A DNA stretch of 34,146 bases. It comes from Syntrophaceae bacterium UBA2280 (lineage in GTDB: Bacteria > Desulfobacterota > Syntrophia > Syntrophales > Smithellaceae). The translations under genes and the position numbers were made by a program. Of this stretch, positions 7,341 to 15,861 are shown piece after piece. Location of the stretch: contig DDWS01000049.1 in NCBI GenBank assembly GCA_002347685.1, positions 1-34,146 of the forward strand. The letters are read 5' to 3'. The notes below the pieces were generated by a model, which was not told where the DNA came from, did not search any database, and saw nothing but the letters and a program-made list of their open reading frames with translations. Positions within the stretch are counted from its first letter, which is position 1, and each line of letters opens with the position of its first letter.

Positions 7341-8624
7341 TCAGGCAAATCCGGCACGGGAATGATTCCTCTTGATGTCGATAAGTTCCAGCAGAGCCTC
7401 GATGCGCAAAAAGGCATTTTCCTCCGTGTACTTTCGAGCATCGGCGTGATCCACATCAATCATCACGGCAGGCACGTCGAGTTTTTCCGTAACGCGTTTC
7501 AAAAGATCCATCTGCATAATCGAATACACCTTGCAGCTGCGGTTGCTGGCAAACACCACGCCGTCGATCCCGATGGACTCGATGGCTTTTTGCATCGACC
7601 GGTAGCGCAGCTCAAGGCCGTGGGGACAAACGGAAAAATTCTGCGCCCGCGCCAGGTAGCGGAGCGGATCGCCGCCGTCATAAGCATAGAGGTCAAATTC
7701 ACCCTCCAGGCTCCCCATGCAATAGGTATAAGAGGCGGCAATAATATTGGCATTGAGTGCGGCCAGGCGTGTCGACATCTTGTTCAATTGGTGCCAGGGT
7801 GCGATATTGTCCCACAACAGCCTGTATTTTTCATTGGGCACGGGGAAAATGCCCTGTGCGACACACTCCTGAGTCTCATCGGCCAAAAGCCGGTAATGAT
7901 CGGTCAGCGCTTTCGTTCCCCGCGAGGTGAGGAAGGGCGCCATCTGCACGAAGGAATCGAAAACCGTGAGACCCGACGGACGATGCGCCGCTGTCTTCAA
8001 AAAACGCTTCCAGTGCATCATGGCTTCCGCGCTGTACTGGACCGCTTCGCGGAAGCGTTCGGGATCAAACCGCTGACCGCTCATCGTTTCAATGGTGTGA
8101 ATGAGATCCCGGAATTGCAGCAGAATATAGTCAAGATCCTGCTCCTTCTGCGACTCATAGCAAAACGGCACGTCCAGAATGAAGTGCGGCGTTCCCCATT
8201 CGCGATGGTAGACATCGAACCATTTCACCAGCAGTGAACAGTTATTGTTGTCGGAAACCAGCAGATGCGGTTTCGGCAGGCCGAAGGTTGGCGAATCTTT
8301 TCCTCCGTCAAAGGCCGTTCCGAGATCAATGCGAGCGTAAGAACAAAGATCCGGGGAAAAACCTTTCCCCTCCGCCTTTTCGCACTGCAGCGGACCGACG
8401 CCCTTTCCCGCGCTCATGGCCGCGTGACTCTCCGGAACCGCATAAACCACATTCTCGAAACCGCTGAATAATTCAGCGGGGACGACAATGGCAATCCACA
8501 CGACAAAGGCGCCGTTTCCCGCCTTCTGGTGCAGCTGCATGTAGTCGTTGAGCATGATGTTGCTCAGCCGCTTGCCGGCACCCGTCTTTTGATGCCCGGT
8601 TTTTTCCTTTTGTTCCTCCGGCAT
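7341..8624 (-). CDS. 2-hydroxyacyl-CoA dehydratase / benzoyl-CoA reductase-type subunit (HgdB/BcrB-like)
   Basis: About 427 residues, belonging to the D-component family that includes 2-hydroxyglutaryl-CoA dehydratase and class I benzoyl-CoA reductase BCR-B/C subunits. These bind a [4Fe-4S] cluster through cysteines and accept low-potential electrons from an ATP-driven activator. Candidate cysteines are in SDNNNCSLLVKWFD (near 130), YTYCMGS (near 306), CPHGLELRY (near 340) and SNRSCKVYS (near 369). The early AIVVPAELFSGF is the usual family opening. I take the ATG at 8624 (AGAGG five bases upstream) over the GTG at 8630. It is 17 bases from the second subunit, forming an operon. Substrate cannot be told from sequence; aromatic or hydroxyacyl-CoA are the options. 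Confidence 0.85.
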   Translation of the reverse strand: MPEEQKEKTGHQKTGAGKRLSNIMLNDYMQLHQKAGNGAFVVWIAIVVPAELFSGFENVVYAVPESHAAMSAGKGVGPLQCEKAEGKGFSPDLCSYARIDLGTAFDGGKDSPTFGLPKPHLLVSDNNNCSLLVKWFDVYHREWGTPHFILDVPFCYESQKEQDLDYILLQFRDLIHTIETMSGQRFDPERFREAVQYSAEAMMHWKRFLKTAAHRPSGLTVFDSFVQMAPFLTSRGTKALTDHYRLLADETQECVAQGIFPVPNEKYRLLWDNIAPWHQLNKMSTRLAALNANIIAASYTYCMGSLEGEFDLYAYDGGDPLRYLARAQNFSVCPHGLELRYRSMQKAIESIGIDGVVFASNRSCKVYSIMQMDLLKRVTEKLDVPAVMIDVDHADARKYTEENAFLRIEALLELIDIKRNHSRAGFA

Positions 8625-8641
8625 ATTCACCTCTCAGGCAG

Positions 8642-9793
8642 TCAGTTTTTCAACAACTCGGCAAAGGCTTCGATGCGCGTAAAAAAACCCTCGCTGTTTT
8701 CGTCATCGTCAATGGATATCTCCAGGGACAAAGTGGCAATACCCGACTCTTTTAATACTTTTTCCAGGTAGGGTATTTCAAAATATTCATTTTCACAGAA
8801 CTTTTCGCCAATAAACACAAATCCTTTCGCCCCTGTCGCGGTCACAAGATTCTTGATGGTCGCTATCCGTTTATCCCCCGAAAAAAGCAGGGTCGGGCAG
8901 GGAAAGTGGTGAAGGTAGAAATCCTGATAATAAAGGCATGGATCATCCACCACATCCGGGGTGAAGGCATAGGACCGGCGCTGCGCGGCGATATCGTTTC
9001 CCGCAATCCGAAGCCCCGCATTTTCGAGAGCGTCGATCAGCGTGAACGGGGGCGGAAGTATTCCGCTGACAATCACGGCGGGACCCGATTCTGAGACGGA
9101 TTCATCAGGCAAAGGGGTTTTTTCTTTGAGAACATCTTTCATCAATTCGATATGCTGCTCGACGGCGGTAAAGCAGCCTTCGCGGATGATCCGGGAATAT
9201 CGGGCATAGCTCATGGCTCCGCGTGCCACCTGGCTTTCCAGCTCTTTGCACAAAGACCGGCTCTCCCGGTAAAGGGCAACACTGTGCCGGAACTTATCGA
9301 GTGAAAAAGCAACATCGAAAGCCTGTTCGATTTCGTTGATTAAGGCGAGCATTCTCGAACTGAAATAACCGGACGTTCGGGTCTGTTGCTCCGGCGCCAT
9401 GGGAATGTGCATTTTGAAAATGCGCAAAGAGCGGCCGGTTTCTCCAAGACCACAGTGAAGGATTTCCGGAAGGTTGCGAAGCGTGTCACAGGCGTTGTAC
9501 ATAAACAATCCGTCCATGACTTGATCGCGGTCTGAAAGCACAAATTCCACCAGATGCCTCGCGACGGAGCAGGCATAACCCTGAATATGCCGGTTGGCGG
9601 AATCCACCGCCTTTACGGAATCCTTAAACCCCCATAACACAACCGGCGCCAGCCCCAGGGAATGGAAAAGCTCGAGCGGGGGATACAGCGGAAAACACCC
9701 GATCACCTTTGCGCTATTTTCCTTGAGAGATCTGATTTTGTGATTCGCATCCACCAATTCTAATCTTTCATTGATCGTCTCGGCGTCTTTCAT
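8642..9793 (-). CDS. 2-hydroxyacyl-CoA dehydratase / benzoyl-CoA reductase-type second subunit (HgdA/BcrC-like)
   Basis: About 383 residues, partner of the downstream gene in the same operon. Family features are CFPLYPPLELFHSLGLAPV near the start (the usual opening of these subunits), GYACSVARHLVEF, FMYNACDTLRN and, late in the protein, FIGEKFCENEYFE; the cysteines in the last three are candidate [4Fe-4S] ligands. I prefer the ATG at 9793, preceded by GGGGGA, over a longer start at 9829. No activator ATPase (HgdC/BadFG/BcrAD type) lies in the window, so electrons must come from a component encoded elsewhere, or the pair belongs to a subgroup of different function. Confidence 0.83.
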   Translation of the reverse strand: MKDAETINERLELVDANHKIRSLKENSAKVIGCFPLYPPLELFHSLGLAPVVLWGFKDSVKAVDSANRHIQGYACSVARHLVEFVLSDRDQVMDGLFMYNACDTLRNLPEILHCGLGETGRSLRIFKMHIPMAPEQQTRTSGYFSSRMLALINEIEQAFDVAFSLDKFRHSVALYRESRSLCKELESQVARGAMSYARYSRIIREGCFTAVEQHIELMKDVLKEKTPLPDESVSESGPAVIVSGILPPPFTLIDALENAGLRIAGNDIAAQRRSYAFTPDVVDDPCLYYQDFYLHHFPCPTLLFSGDKRIATIKNLVTATGAKGFVFIGEKFCENEYFEIPYLEKVLKESGIATLSLEISIDDDENSEGFFTRIEAFAELLKN

Positions 9794-9847
9794 TCGTCCC
9801 CCATCACTTATACCGGGTAAAATCGGCAATTACCTTTGCATAGAGGC

Positions 9848-9876
9848 TAAGTAGCGCTTTTGGTTAAATTTGTAAA
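9848..9876 (-). promoter_or_regulatory. Candidate promoter of the dehydratase-type operon
   Basis: On the minus strand, TTTACA (9876-9871) and TACTTA (9853-9848) are 17 bases apart, about 55 bases before the preferred ATG. The -10 is weak. Confidence 0.35.
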
Positions 9877-9884
9877 GGGCTAGA

Positions 9885-9998
9885 TATGTTCAGAAGTTCG
9901 TGCTTTACAGATTCGATGTTTTCATTTAACATGAGCAAGCATTTCGAACAAACGCTTTGGCAAGGCATAAAGAACGATATCCAAACTTCTCGAACATA
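9885..9998. repeat. Near-perfect inverted repeat between divergent operons
   Basis: TATGTTCAGAAGTT at 9885-9898 is matched in inverted orientation by AACTTCTCGAACATA at 9984-9998 (one extra base). The arms are about 85 bases apart, between the dehydratase-type operon and the DsbC-like gene. Further GAACA-containing motifs lie near 9936 and 10002. It could be a shared regulator's binding pair; no factor is identified. Confidence 0.4.
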
Positions 9999-10041
9999 TT
10001 TGAACAAGCTATGATAGACTAAATAAGCAAGGAGCTGTTTT

Positions 10042-10743
10042 ATGAAAAAAGCATGGATCATGCTCGTGGTTTTGTTGATCGCTTTTCCCGGTTGTTCATC
10101 GGCGGGAAAGGTATCACCGGAGCAGCAGTTTAAAAAAAGCTATCCTCAAAACACGTATGAATCTTTTGACGCAACATCGATGAAGGGTGTTTATGAAATC
10201 TACGACGGAAAGCATGTTTACTATTATCTGGCGGAAGGGGACGTTATCTTTTACGGGAGCATTGTCACGAAAGAGGGCATCAATCTGACCCGCGACAGCC
10301 ACATGAAGAAAGTGGCGTTGAAGATGGCGAGCCTGCCTCTGGAAAAGGCCCTGAAGGTGGGTAAAGGGAAAAAGATCGTCGTCAAATTTACTGACCCGAA
10401 CTGCCCGTATTGCCGCAGGGGTTTTGAATTTCTCGACCGCATGAAGAATGAAGTAACCACCTATGTTTTCTTCCTGCCTCTGTCCGCCGATTCGGAGCGG
10501 AAAGTCCGCCACATTCTCTGCGCCAGGGATCGCGTATCAACTTATGAAGAAGTATTCCGCGGGAAATTCGACCACAACGCTCCGCTGAATCTGTGCGATG
10601 ATCAGGAAGTTCAGAACATCATGCAAACACATCGCGATCTCGCTTCGCAAATCGGCGTTCGCGCGACACCGCTGTTTTATATCAAGGGTCAGATTGTCGA
10701 CGGCTTCGATCCACCCGTCATTGAAAAACTGCTCAACGAATAA
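10042..10743 (+). CDS. DsbC/DsbG-like thioredoxin-fold lipoprotein
   Basis: A 233-residue exported protein. The signal peptide ends in FPGC (Cys18), a plausible though not ideal lipobox, so it is likely anchored to the membrane on the periplasmic side. The N-terminal domain (about 30-95) resembles the DsbC dimerisation region. The catalytic thioredoxin domain carries FTDPNCPYCRR with CPYC at residues 121-124 and the cis-proline loop RATPLFY near 211-217. DsbC-type proteins reduce or isomerise wrong disulfides in exported proteins. Two extra cysteines (ILCARD, NLCDD) lie in the helical insert. It sits directly before a c-type cytochrome gene in an apparent operon, which suggests keeping haem-binding or other periplasmic thiols reduced; that is inference. 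Confidence 0.87.
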   Translation: MKKAWIMLVVLLIAFPGCSSAGKVSPEQQFKKSYPQNTYESFDATSMKGVYEIYDGKHVYYYLAEGDVIFYGSIVTKEGINLTRDSHMKKVALKMASLPLEKALKVGKGKKIVVKFTDPNCPYCRRGFEFLDRMKNEVTTYVFFLPLSADSERKVRHILCARDRVSTYEEVFRGKFDHNAPLNLCDDQEVQNIMQTHRDLASQIGVRATPLFYIKGQIVDGFDPPVIEKLLNE

Positions 10744-10759
10744 TTAAAAAGGAGGAGTT

Positions 10760-11020
10760 ATGAGAAAAGCATTTGCGGTTTTATTAAGTCTGGGGATGTT
10801 TTGCGCATTGTCCGGCGGCCTGGCTTTGGCCCAGCCTGCGGGAAAGGCGATTGTGGATAACGCATGCTCAAAGTGTCACAACACGAAAAGAGTTGAAAGC
10901 GCGAGCAAAAGCCCCGCCGAGTGGGAAGCGACCCTCGACCGGATGATCGCAAAAGGGGCAAAAGTCAACCCGGCAGACAGAGAAAATGTACTGAAATACC
11001 TCAATACCCTCAACAAGTAA
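10760..11020 (+). CDS. Small monohaem c-type cytochrome
   Basis: An 86-residue exported protein. The signal peptide ends at ALA-Q (about residue 24). A single CSKCH haem-attachment motif lies at 36-40, and Met61 (LDRMIAKG) or a nearby Met could be the distal ligand. AGGAGG lies 5 bases before the ATG and 16 bases separate it from the DsbC-like gene, so the two are co-transcribed. The mature protein of about 60 residues is small even for this class. A role in periplasmic electron transfer is likely; the partners are not shown. Confidence 0.85.
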   Translation: MRKAFAVLLSLGMFCALSGGLALAQPAGKAIVDNACSKCHNTKRVESASKSPAEWEATLDRMIAKGAKVNPADRENVLKYLNTLNK

Positions 11021-11075
11021 TCGAAAAGCGACTGGCTGACGAAAGACAAGGCACGTGCTTTTCAACCAATACTGA

Positions 11076-11106
11076 CGCGGGGAACGGTTTTAAACCGTTC
11101 CCCGCG
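11076..11106. terminator. Long perfect palindrome between convergent genes
   Basis: CGCGGGGAACGGTTT and AAACCGTTCCCCGCG are perfect 15-base inverted arms around one base. It lies between the cytochrome stop (11020) and the metG stop (11119), which converge. It probably ends transcription in both directions, although there is no T run on either side. Confidence 0.65.
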
Positions 11107-11118
11107 AAGCATAAAGCG

Positions 11119-13014
11119 CTACCGGATTTTGCCGCCCGTCTTTGGTTCCCGGTCAAACCCCAAAAGGGTCAGTCCCTCCGGCGAATCCGTTGCCAGGAGC
11201 ATGCCGTGCGATTCCACGCCCATGAGCCTGGCCGGTTTCAGATTGGCTACAATCACGATGGACTTGCCGACAAGTTCTTCGGGCTTATAATCCTTGCCGA
11301 TGCCCGCGACGATCGTCCGTTCTTCTCCGATATCGATCCGGAGCCTGATAAGCTTAGAAGACTTGGGGACGGCCTCGGCAGCCAGAATTCTGGCCACGCG
11401 CAAATCCACTTTCGCGAAATCGTCATATTCAATTTCCGGCTTTAAATCGATGGCAGGTCTTTTTGCCTCAGGCGGCGTTTCTTTTTCAGGGGTCACGCGC
11501 GGGAAGAGCGACTCACCGCGGATCAGGGCGGCGCCCGTTGGCAGGGGGGCGTTTTGACGAATGACGTCCAGATCGCATTTTTGCGATACGTCCTGACCGA
11601 TCCGGCTTAAAATTATCTCCGCCGCGTTTGGCATGAAAGGCGAAATTAAAATGGCGACGGCGCGCAGCGTTTCGATAAGCCGGTACATGATCGCCGCCAG
11701 TTTTTCCTGATTTGCCGGATCCCTGGCCAGCGTCCAGGGTTCTTTTTCGACAATGTACTTATTGGCAACGCTGATGAGTTCCCAGATCGCCATCAGCGCT
11801 TTATGCAGGGACAAATCTGCGAAACTCGCCTCGACTTCAGACAAGGTTTTTTGCGCCGCCACAGGCAGGCTGTTTTCCAGGCTGCTTGTGGGGGATGCCG
11901 GGATTTTCCCGTCGCAGTACTTGATGGCCATGGTGATCGAGCGGCTCACCAGATTGCCCAGGTCATTGGCCAAATCTGAATTGAGACGCGCGACAAACGC
12001 CTCTTCGGAAAAGTTGGAATCCAGGCCGAAAACCATGTCGCGCAGCAGAAAATAGCGGAACGCATCCAGACCGTACTTGTCTTTTAAATCCAGCGGACGG
12101 ACGACATTGCCCAGGCTCTTGGACATTTTGCTGGCGTCTGAATTCCAGTAACCATGAACATTGAGGTGCAAAAAAGGCTCAATGCCGGCGGCCTTGAGCA
12201 TGGTCGGCCAGTAGATGCCGTGTGGCTTCAAAATATCCTTGGCAATCAGATGCTGCGCCTGAGGCCAGAACTTTTTAAAATTTTCGCCATCCGGATAATT
12301 CAGCGCCGTGACGTAATTGATCAGCGCGTCAAACCACACATAGGTCACATATTGATCATCAAAGGGCAGGGAAATTCCCCATTCCAGACGCGTCTTCGGG
12401 CGGGAGATGCACAGATCCTCCAGCGGGTCGCGCAGAAAGGCCAGCACTTCATTGCGGTATCGCTCTGGGCGGATGAAATCCGGGTTCGACTGAATATGCC
12501 CGATCAGCCAGTCCTGGTATTTGCTCATCCGGAAGAAGTAATTGCTTTCCTTGCGGTGTTCAGGCGCCGTTTGATGGTCGGGACACTTGCCGTCTGCGAG
12601 TTCTTTTTCCATATAGAACCGCTCACAGCCGACGCAATAATAGCCTTCATAGGATCCGAAATAAATATCACCTGCGTCATAAACCTTCTGCAGGATGGCG
12701 CGCACGGTTTCCTCATGGTTTGTGTCGGTCGTCCGGATAAAGTAATCATTGGTTATCGCCAGTTTGGGCCATAGGTCTTTAAACTGGACACTGATAGAGT
12801 CGGCGTATGCTTTGGGCGTGATGCCCGCCTTTTGCGCGGCCTCGGCGATTTTATCGCCGTGCTCGTCCGTTCCGGTAACAAAAAAAGTATCCTGCTTTTC
12901 CATACGGGCCCAGCGGGCCAAAACATCGGCAACGATGGTGGTGTAGGCGTGCCCGATGTGCGGTGAGGCGTTAACGTAATAGATGGGGGTCGTAATGTAA
13001 AACGGTTTGGACAT
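11119..13014 (-). CDS. metG: Methionyl-tRNA synthetase
   Basis: About 631 residues; charges tRNA-Met with methionine in the cytoplasm. The class I HIGH motif is present as PHIGH (near residue 18), the zinc knuckle CVGC followed by CPDH near 127-146, and KMSKS near 296-300. A C-terminal EMAPII-like tRNA-binding domain (FAKVDLRVARILAAEAVP onward, about residues 530-631) supports dimerisation and tRNA binding. I choose the ATG at 13014, with AGGAG about 9 bases upstream, because the longer start at 13041 would run into ricT. It ends the tmk-holB-ricT-metG run, a common order in deltaproteobacteria and firmicutes. Confidence 0.97.
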   Translation of the reverse strand: MSKPFYITTPIYYVNASPHIGHAYTTIVADVLARWARMEKQDTFFVTGTDEHGDKIAEAAQKAGITPKAYADSISVQFKDLWPKLAITNDYFIRTTDTNHEETVRAILQKVYDAGDIYFGSYEGYYCVGCERFYMEKELADGKCPDHQTAPEHRKESNYFFRMSKYQDWLIGHIQSNPDFIRPERYRNEVLAFLRDPLEDLCISRPKTRLEWGISLPFDDQYVTYVWFDALINYVTALNYPDGENFKKFWPQAQHLIAKDILKPHGIYWPTMLKAAGIEPFLHLNVHGYWNSDASKMSKSLGNVVRPLDLKDKYGLDAFRYFLLRDMVFGLDSNFSEEAFVARLNSDLANDLGNLVSRSITMAIKYCDGKIPASPTSSLENSLPVAAQKTLSEVEASFADLSLHKALMAIWELISVANKYIVEKEPWTLARDPANQEKLAAIMYRLIETLRAVAILISPFMPNAAEIILSRIGQDVSQKCDLDVIRQNAPLPTGAALIRGESLFPRVTPEKETPPEAKRPAIDLKPEIEYDDFAKVDLRVARILAAEAVPKSSKLIRLRIDIGEERTIVAGIGKDYKPEELVGKSIVIVANLKPARLMGVESHGMLLATDSPEGLTLLGFDREPKTGGKIR

Positions 13015-13030
13015 AACGATACTCTCCTGC

Positions 13031-13822
13031 CTACAGCTCATTGCCGTTATGGTTCTTGTTCGGGGAAGGGGTAATCCTGTGTCTGACCGGGGGCGGCGTT
13101 GCTGGCTCTTTAGCCGGCTCTTCGATCTTGACCGGCCTTACGCACTTTTTCTCCTTGGCGTAGCCTTCGTGCTCATAGGACAGGCAGCACATCAGGCGGC
13201 CGCATAAACCGGAGATTTTTTCCGGATTGAGCGACATACTTTGCTCCTTGGCCATCTTGACGGTGACGCGATCCAGATTCTGTAGAATGCCCGCACAGCA
13301 GACGATTCTCCCGCAGACCGCCAACCCTTTAATGATGCGGGCTTCCTGCCGTGCACCGATCTGCTTGAGTTCAATGCGCGTTTTGAATTTCGCGACGAGA
13401 TCCTTGACCAGTTCGCGGAAATCCACACGGTTGTCCGCGGTAAAATAAAAGATCATCTTACTTTTATCAAACAGGGTATCCACGGCGATGAGTTTCATCG
13501 CCAGTCCCTTTTCCGAGATTTTCTCCGAGCAAAACGCCTTGGCCTGGGTTTCAAGAATCTCAATTTCTTCACGGACGCGCAGGTCACCTGGGGTTACCTG
13601 GCGAATAACTTTTTTCAGGTTCGGAGGCAGTTCTTCCGGCGGGACTCTCCGGACGTCGGTGACAACCACCCCGAGGGCGGGTCCGTTGTCCGTTTGAACG
13701 ATGACCTGATCATCCTTATGAAGGATGAGATCGCACACATCGAAGTTGTAGATTCTGCCTTCTTTTTTAAATTTAACACCGATCATGTTGGTGAGCACGT
13801 TTTTTATCCTGTTTGCAATCAA
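13031..13822 (-). CDS. ricT: PSP1-domain protein RicT (YaaT)
   Basis: A 263-residue PSP1-domain protein. In Bacillus, RicT (YaaT) forms a complex with RicA and RicF that carries [4Fe-4S] clusters and helps RNase Y mature mRNAs. The conserved cysteine-rich core is seen as AVCGRIVCCAGIL (about 170-182) and LCGRLMCCLSYEHEGY (near 208-223). A proline-rich, low-complexity tail (EPAKEPATPPPVRH) follows. A later start at MIGVKFKKEG (residue 13) is possible. The stop is 16 bases before metG's ATG and the start abuts the holB stop, so it is part of that operon. The RicA and RicF partners are not in the window. Confidence 0.92.
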   Translation of the reverse strand: MIANRIKNVLTNMIGVKFKKEGRIYNFDVCDLILHKDDQVIVQTDNGPALGVVVTDVRRVPPEELPPNLKKVIRQVTPGDLRVREEIEILETQAKAFCSEKISEKGLAMKLIAVDTLFDKSKMIFYFTADNRVDFRELVKDLVAKFKTRIELKQIGARQEARIIKGLAVCGRIVCCAGILQNLDRVTVKMAKEQSMSLNPEKISGLCGRLMCCLSYEHEGYAKEKKCVRPVKIEEPAKEPATPPPVRHRITPSPNKNHNGNEL

Positions 13823-13823
13823 A

Positions 13824-14804
13824 TTAGATATGCAGCTTAAATGCCATCGCCTCTAATGTCAACGATTTGTTCACATTCATTTCAAGGGTTTCCATGGATC
13901 GGTCGACCCGCGCGATGTTTTGCAGCATATCATCGCCGCCCAGTCGCCCTGCCAGAGACGCGATGAGGCCAAGACAATCCGAGTTGGCGACCATTTGAAC
14001 GCTGCCGGTTTCTTTATAGACCAGGGCATCCCGGAAAATGGATTTGAGCATCTCGAGGCCCTGACGAATATCATTTTTATCCTGCCCCAGAAACGACGCA
14101 AGCGCAATCAGGCTCATAGGGTCGGTTCGGGTCGTGGCCGCCAGTCTGGCCGTAAATTCCTCCCGGTAGACCGTCATCTCCTCGTTGTTCAAATCCAGCG
14201 CTTTCGCGATAGAACCGCCGGAAAGATTGGCCAGCAAAGAGGCCTGCTCTCCTGTCATTTGAGCGCGTTCGACAAGATACTTCTCGACGAGACCCGCGGA
14301 CAGCGGGTTGAAACGAAGATGCCGGCAACGGGACAATATTGTCTGCGGCAGCCAGTAAGGTCGTGCGGAAATCAGAATCAAAATATTAGACGAGGTGGGT
14401 TCTTCCAGCGTTTTTAAGAGCGCATTGGCCGCCTGTTCATTCATTTTATCCGCGTCGTCAATAATCACAATCCGCAGGCGGCCGTCGAGCGGCCTGAAGG
14501 TCATCTGATTCTGGATCTCGCGCACGTCGTCGATGCGCAGAAACTGGCGCTCCGTTGAAACCTGAAGGACGTCCGGATGGCTGCCGGAAAGCATTTTCCG
14601 GCACGGGGGACACTGCCCGCAAGCATCTTTCGTTTCACCGGATCGTTCACAGTTGAGGGTTTGCGCGAAGGCCAGGGCAAGCGTTTTTTTTCCGATGCCC
14701 GCAAGCCCGCCAAACAGGTAGGCGTGCCCGACGCGACCCTGGGCGATGGACCGCTGCAACATGCTGATTTGTCGATGATGTCCGTAAATACTCGAAAAAG
14801 ACAT
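13824..14804 (-). CDS. holB: DNA polymerase III delta' subunit
   Basis: About 326 residues; subunit of the clamp loader that places the sliding clamp on DNA. The AAA+ region has GGLAGIGKKT (Walker A, near residue 30) and a zinc module with CERSG, then CGQCPPC. VIIDDADKMNEQAANALLK (Walker B and sensor region) and ILISARPYWLPQTILSRCR (sensor 1 with SRC motif) follow. I choose the ATG at 14804 (MSFSSIYGHH), 8 bases after the tmk stop, instead of the upstream start that would overlap tmk by 86 bases. A helical C-terminal domain completes the expected length. Confidence 0.95.
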   Translation of the reverse strand: MSFSSIYGHHRQISMLQRSIAQGRVGHAYLFGGLAGIGKKTLALAFAQTLNCERSGETKDACGQCPPCRKMLSGSHPDVLQVSTERQFLRIDDVREIQNQMTFRPLDGRLRIVIIDDADKMNEQAANALLKTLEEPTSSNILILISARPYWLPQTILSRCRHLRFNPLSAGLVEKYLVERAQMTGEQASLLANLSGGSIAKALDLNNEEMTVYREEFTARLAATTRTDPMSLIALASFLGQDKNDIRQGLEMLKSIFRDALVYKETGSVQMVANSDCLGLIASLAGRLGGDDMLQNIARVDRSMETLEMNVNKSLTLEAMAFKLHI

Positions 14805-14811
14805 AACGATA

Positions 14812-15468
14812 TTAACCCACGGGGTTAAAGCTGCCGATGCATTCCTGAATACAGGCGCGCACGTCTTGCTGGATGGAATGCTCATCGCGCGCGGCATCGA
14901 TCAATCGGAAACGCGCGGGATCTTCCTGAGACAGCCGCAGATAGCCCTGGCGCACCCGGTTGTGAAATTCGACTTTTTCCCTTTCAAAGCGATCTGAAAA
15001 AGCCGGGTTTTCCAACTGATCGTCACGCTTTTTGGCTCTTTCCAGACCGATTTCCACGGGGCAATCAAAAAGAAGCGTCATCACCGGTTTGAGCTGCGGT
15101 GCGCAATAGTCATTGATCCGATTGAGAAAAGCGAGATCCAGTCCGCGTCCCGCGCCCTGATAAGCAAAGGTCGCGTCCGAAAAACGGTCGCACAAAACCC
15201 ACTGACCTTCCGCAAGTGCCGGGATAATGACTTCCCGCACATGCTGCGCACGGGCCGCGAAGAACAAAAGAACTTCTGTTTCCGAACACATGGCATGATG
15301 GCCGCGGTTGAATAAAATGCCTCCTATTTTTCGTCCGATATCGGTTCCGGAGGGCTCCTGGGTCTGACGCATCGAGATGTTTTTTTCTATGAGATATTGC
15401 GCCGCAAGCCGGATTTGTGTAGATTTACCGCAGCCTTCGATCCCCTCAAAGGTAATGAATCGGTTCAT
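14812..15468 (-). CDS. tmk: Thymidylate kinase
   Basis: A 218-residue kinase converting dTMP to dTDP. The P-loop is FEGIEGCGKST (residues 7-17), the dTMP-binding QEPSGT is at 37-42, the catalytic DRFSDATFAYQG near 98-109, and a lid segment rich in Arg and Lys (ERAKKRDD) follows. Length is typical. The gene starts the tmk-holB-ricT-metG run. Upstream lies a hairpin that separates it from the ferredoxin gene. Confidence 0.97.
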   Translation of the reverse strand: MNRFITFEGIEGCGKSTQIRLAAQYLIEKNISMRQTQEPSGTDIGRKIGGILFNRGHHAMCSETEVLLFFAARAQHVREVIIPALAEGQWVLCDRFSDATFAYQGAGRGLDLAFLNRINDYCAPQLKPVMTLLFDCPVEIGLERAKKRDDQLENPAFSDRFEREKVEFHNRVRQGYLRLSQEDPARFRLIDAARDEHSIQQDVRACIQECIGSFNPVG

Positions 15469-15568
15469 TGGTTTTTTCTCCGCAGGTGATGAATCGGATG
15501 GATTCTTTCTGATACGCGACGCAAATGAAACCCGTCGAAGTAAAGGATGCCATGTCGGCTGACGGACC

Positions 15569-15605
15569 GGGGGATATCGGCCGGATCAAAAGGCGGATAT
15601 CCCCC
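15569..15605 (-). terminator. Hairpin between the ferredoxin gene and tmk
   Basis: GGGGGATATC and GATATCCCCC form a perfect 10-base stem, extended by inner GCC/GGC, just downstream of the ferredoxin stop. It is likely a transcription terminator or attenuator between the two gene groups. A T run is missing. Confidence 0.6.
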
Positions 15606-15623
15606 CATAGCCTGATTATCTAT

Positions 15624-15803
15624 TTATTTGTCTTCGCCCGGAACAATCGCTTCCACCGGACATTGATCGCAGCAGGCGCCGCAGTCTGTGCAGAGTTTCG
15701 CATCAATCACGTACTTGTCTTCGCCTTCGGATATCGCTTCCACCGGACATTCGTCCTCACATGCGCCGCAAGCAATGCATTCATCAGTAATTACATACGC
15801 CAT
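15624..15803 (-). CDS. 2[4Fe-4S] ferredoxin
   Basis: A 59-residue clostridial-type ferredoxin with two cluster motifs, CIACGACEDECP and CTDCGACCDQCP, each of the form CxxCxxCxxxCP. I choose the ATG at 15803 with AAGGAG about 9 bases upstream; the longer frame to 15917 would overlap the NifU-like gene and adds unrelated residues. It is a soluble low-potential electron carrier. It lies directly downstream of an Fe-S scaffold-like gene, fitting its need for cluster assembly, and could serve the dehydratase/reductase-type enzymes, which is inference. Confidence 0.95.
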   Translation of the reverse strand: MAYVITDECIACGACEDECPVEAISEGEDKYVIDAKLCTDCGACCDQCPVEAIVPGEDK

Positions 15804-15861
15804 TTTTCTTAAATCTCCTTCAAGATAAAATTTATACGTCCGGCCCGAACCGGATCGGGTT

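Noticed and set aside
13015..13041. Nine-residue N-terminal extension of MetG
   Set aside because: It would overlap ricT, while the ATG at 13014 has a good ribosome-binding site and matches the usual start of the family.
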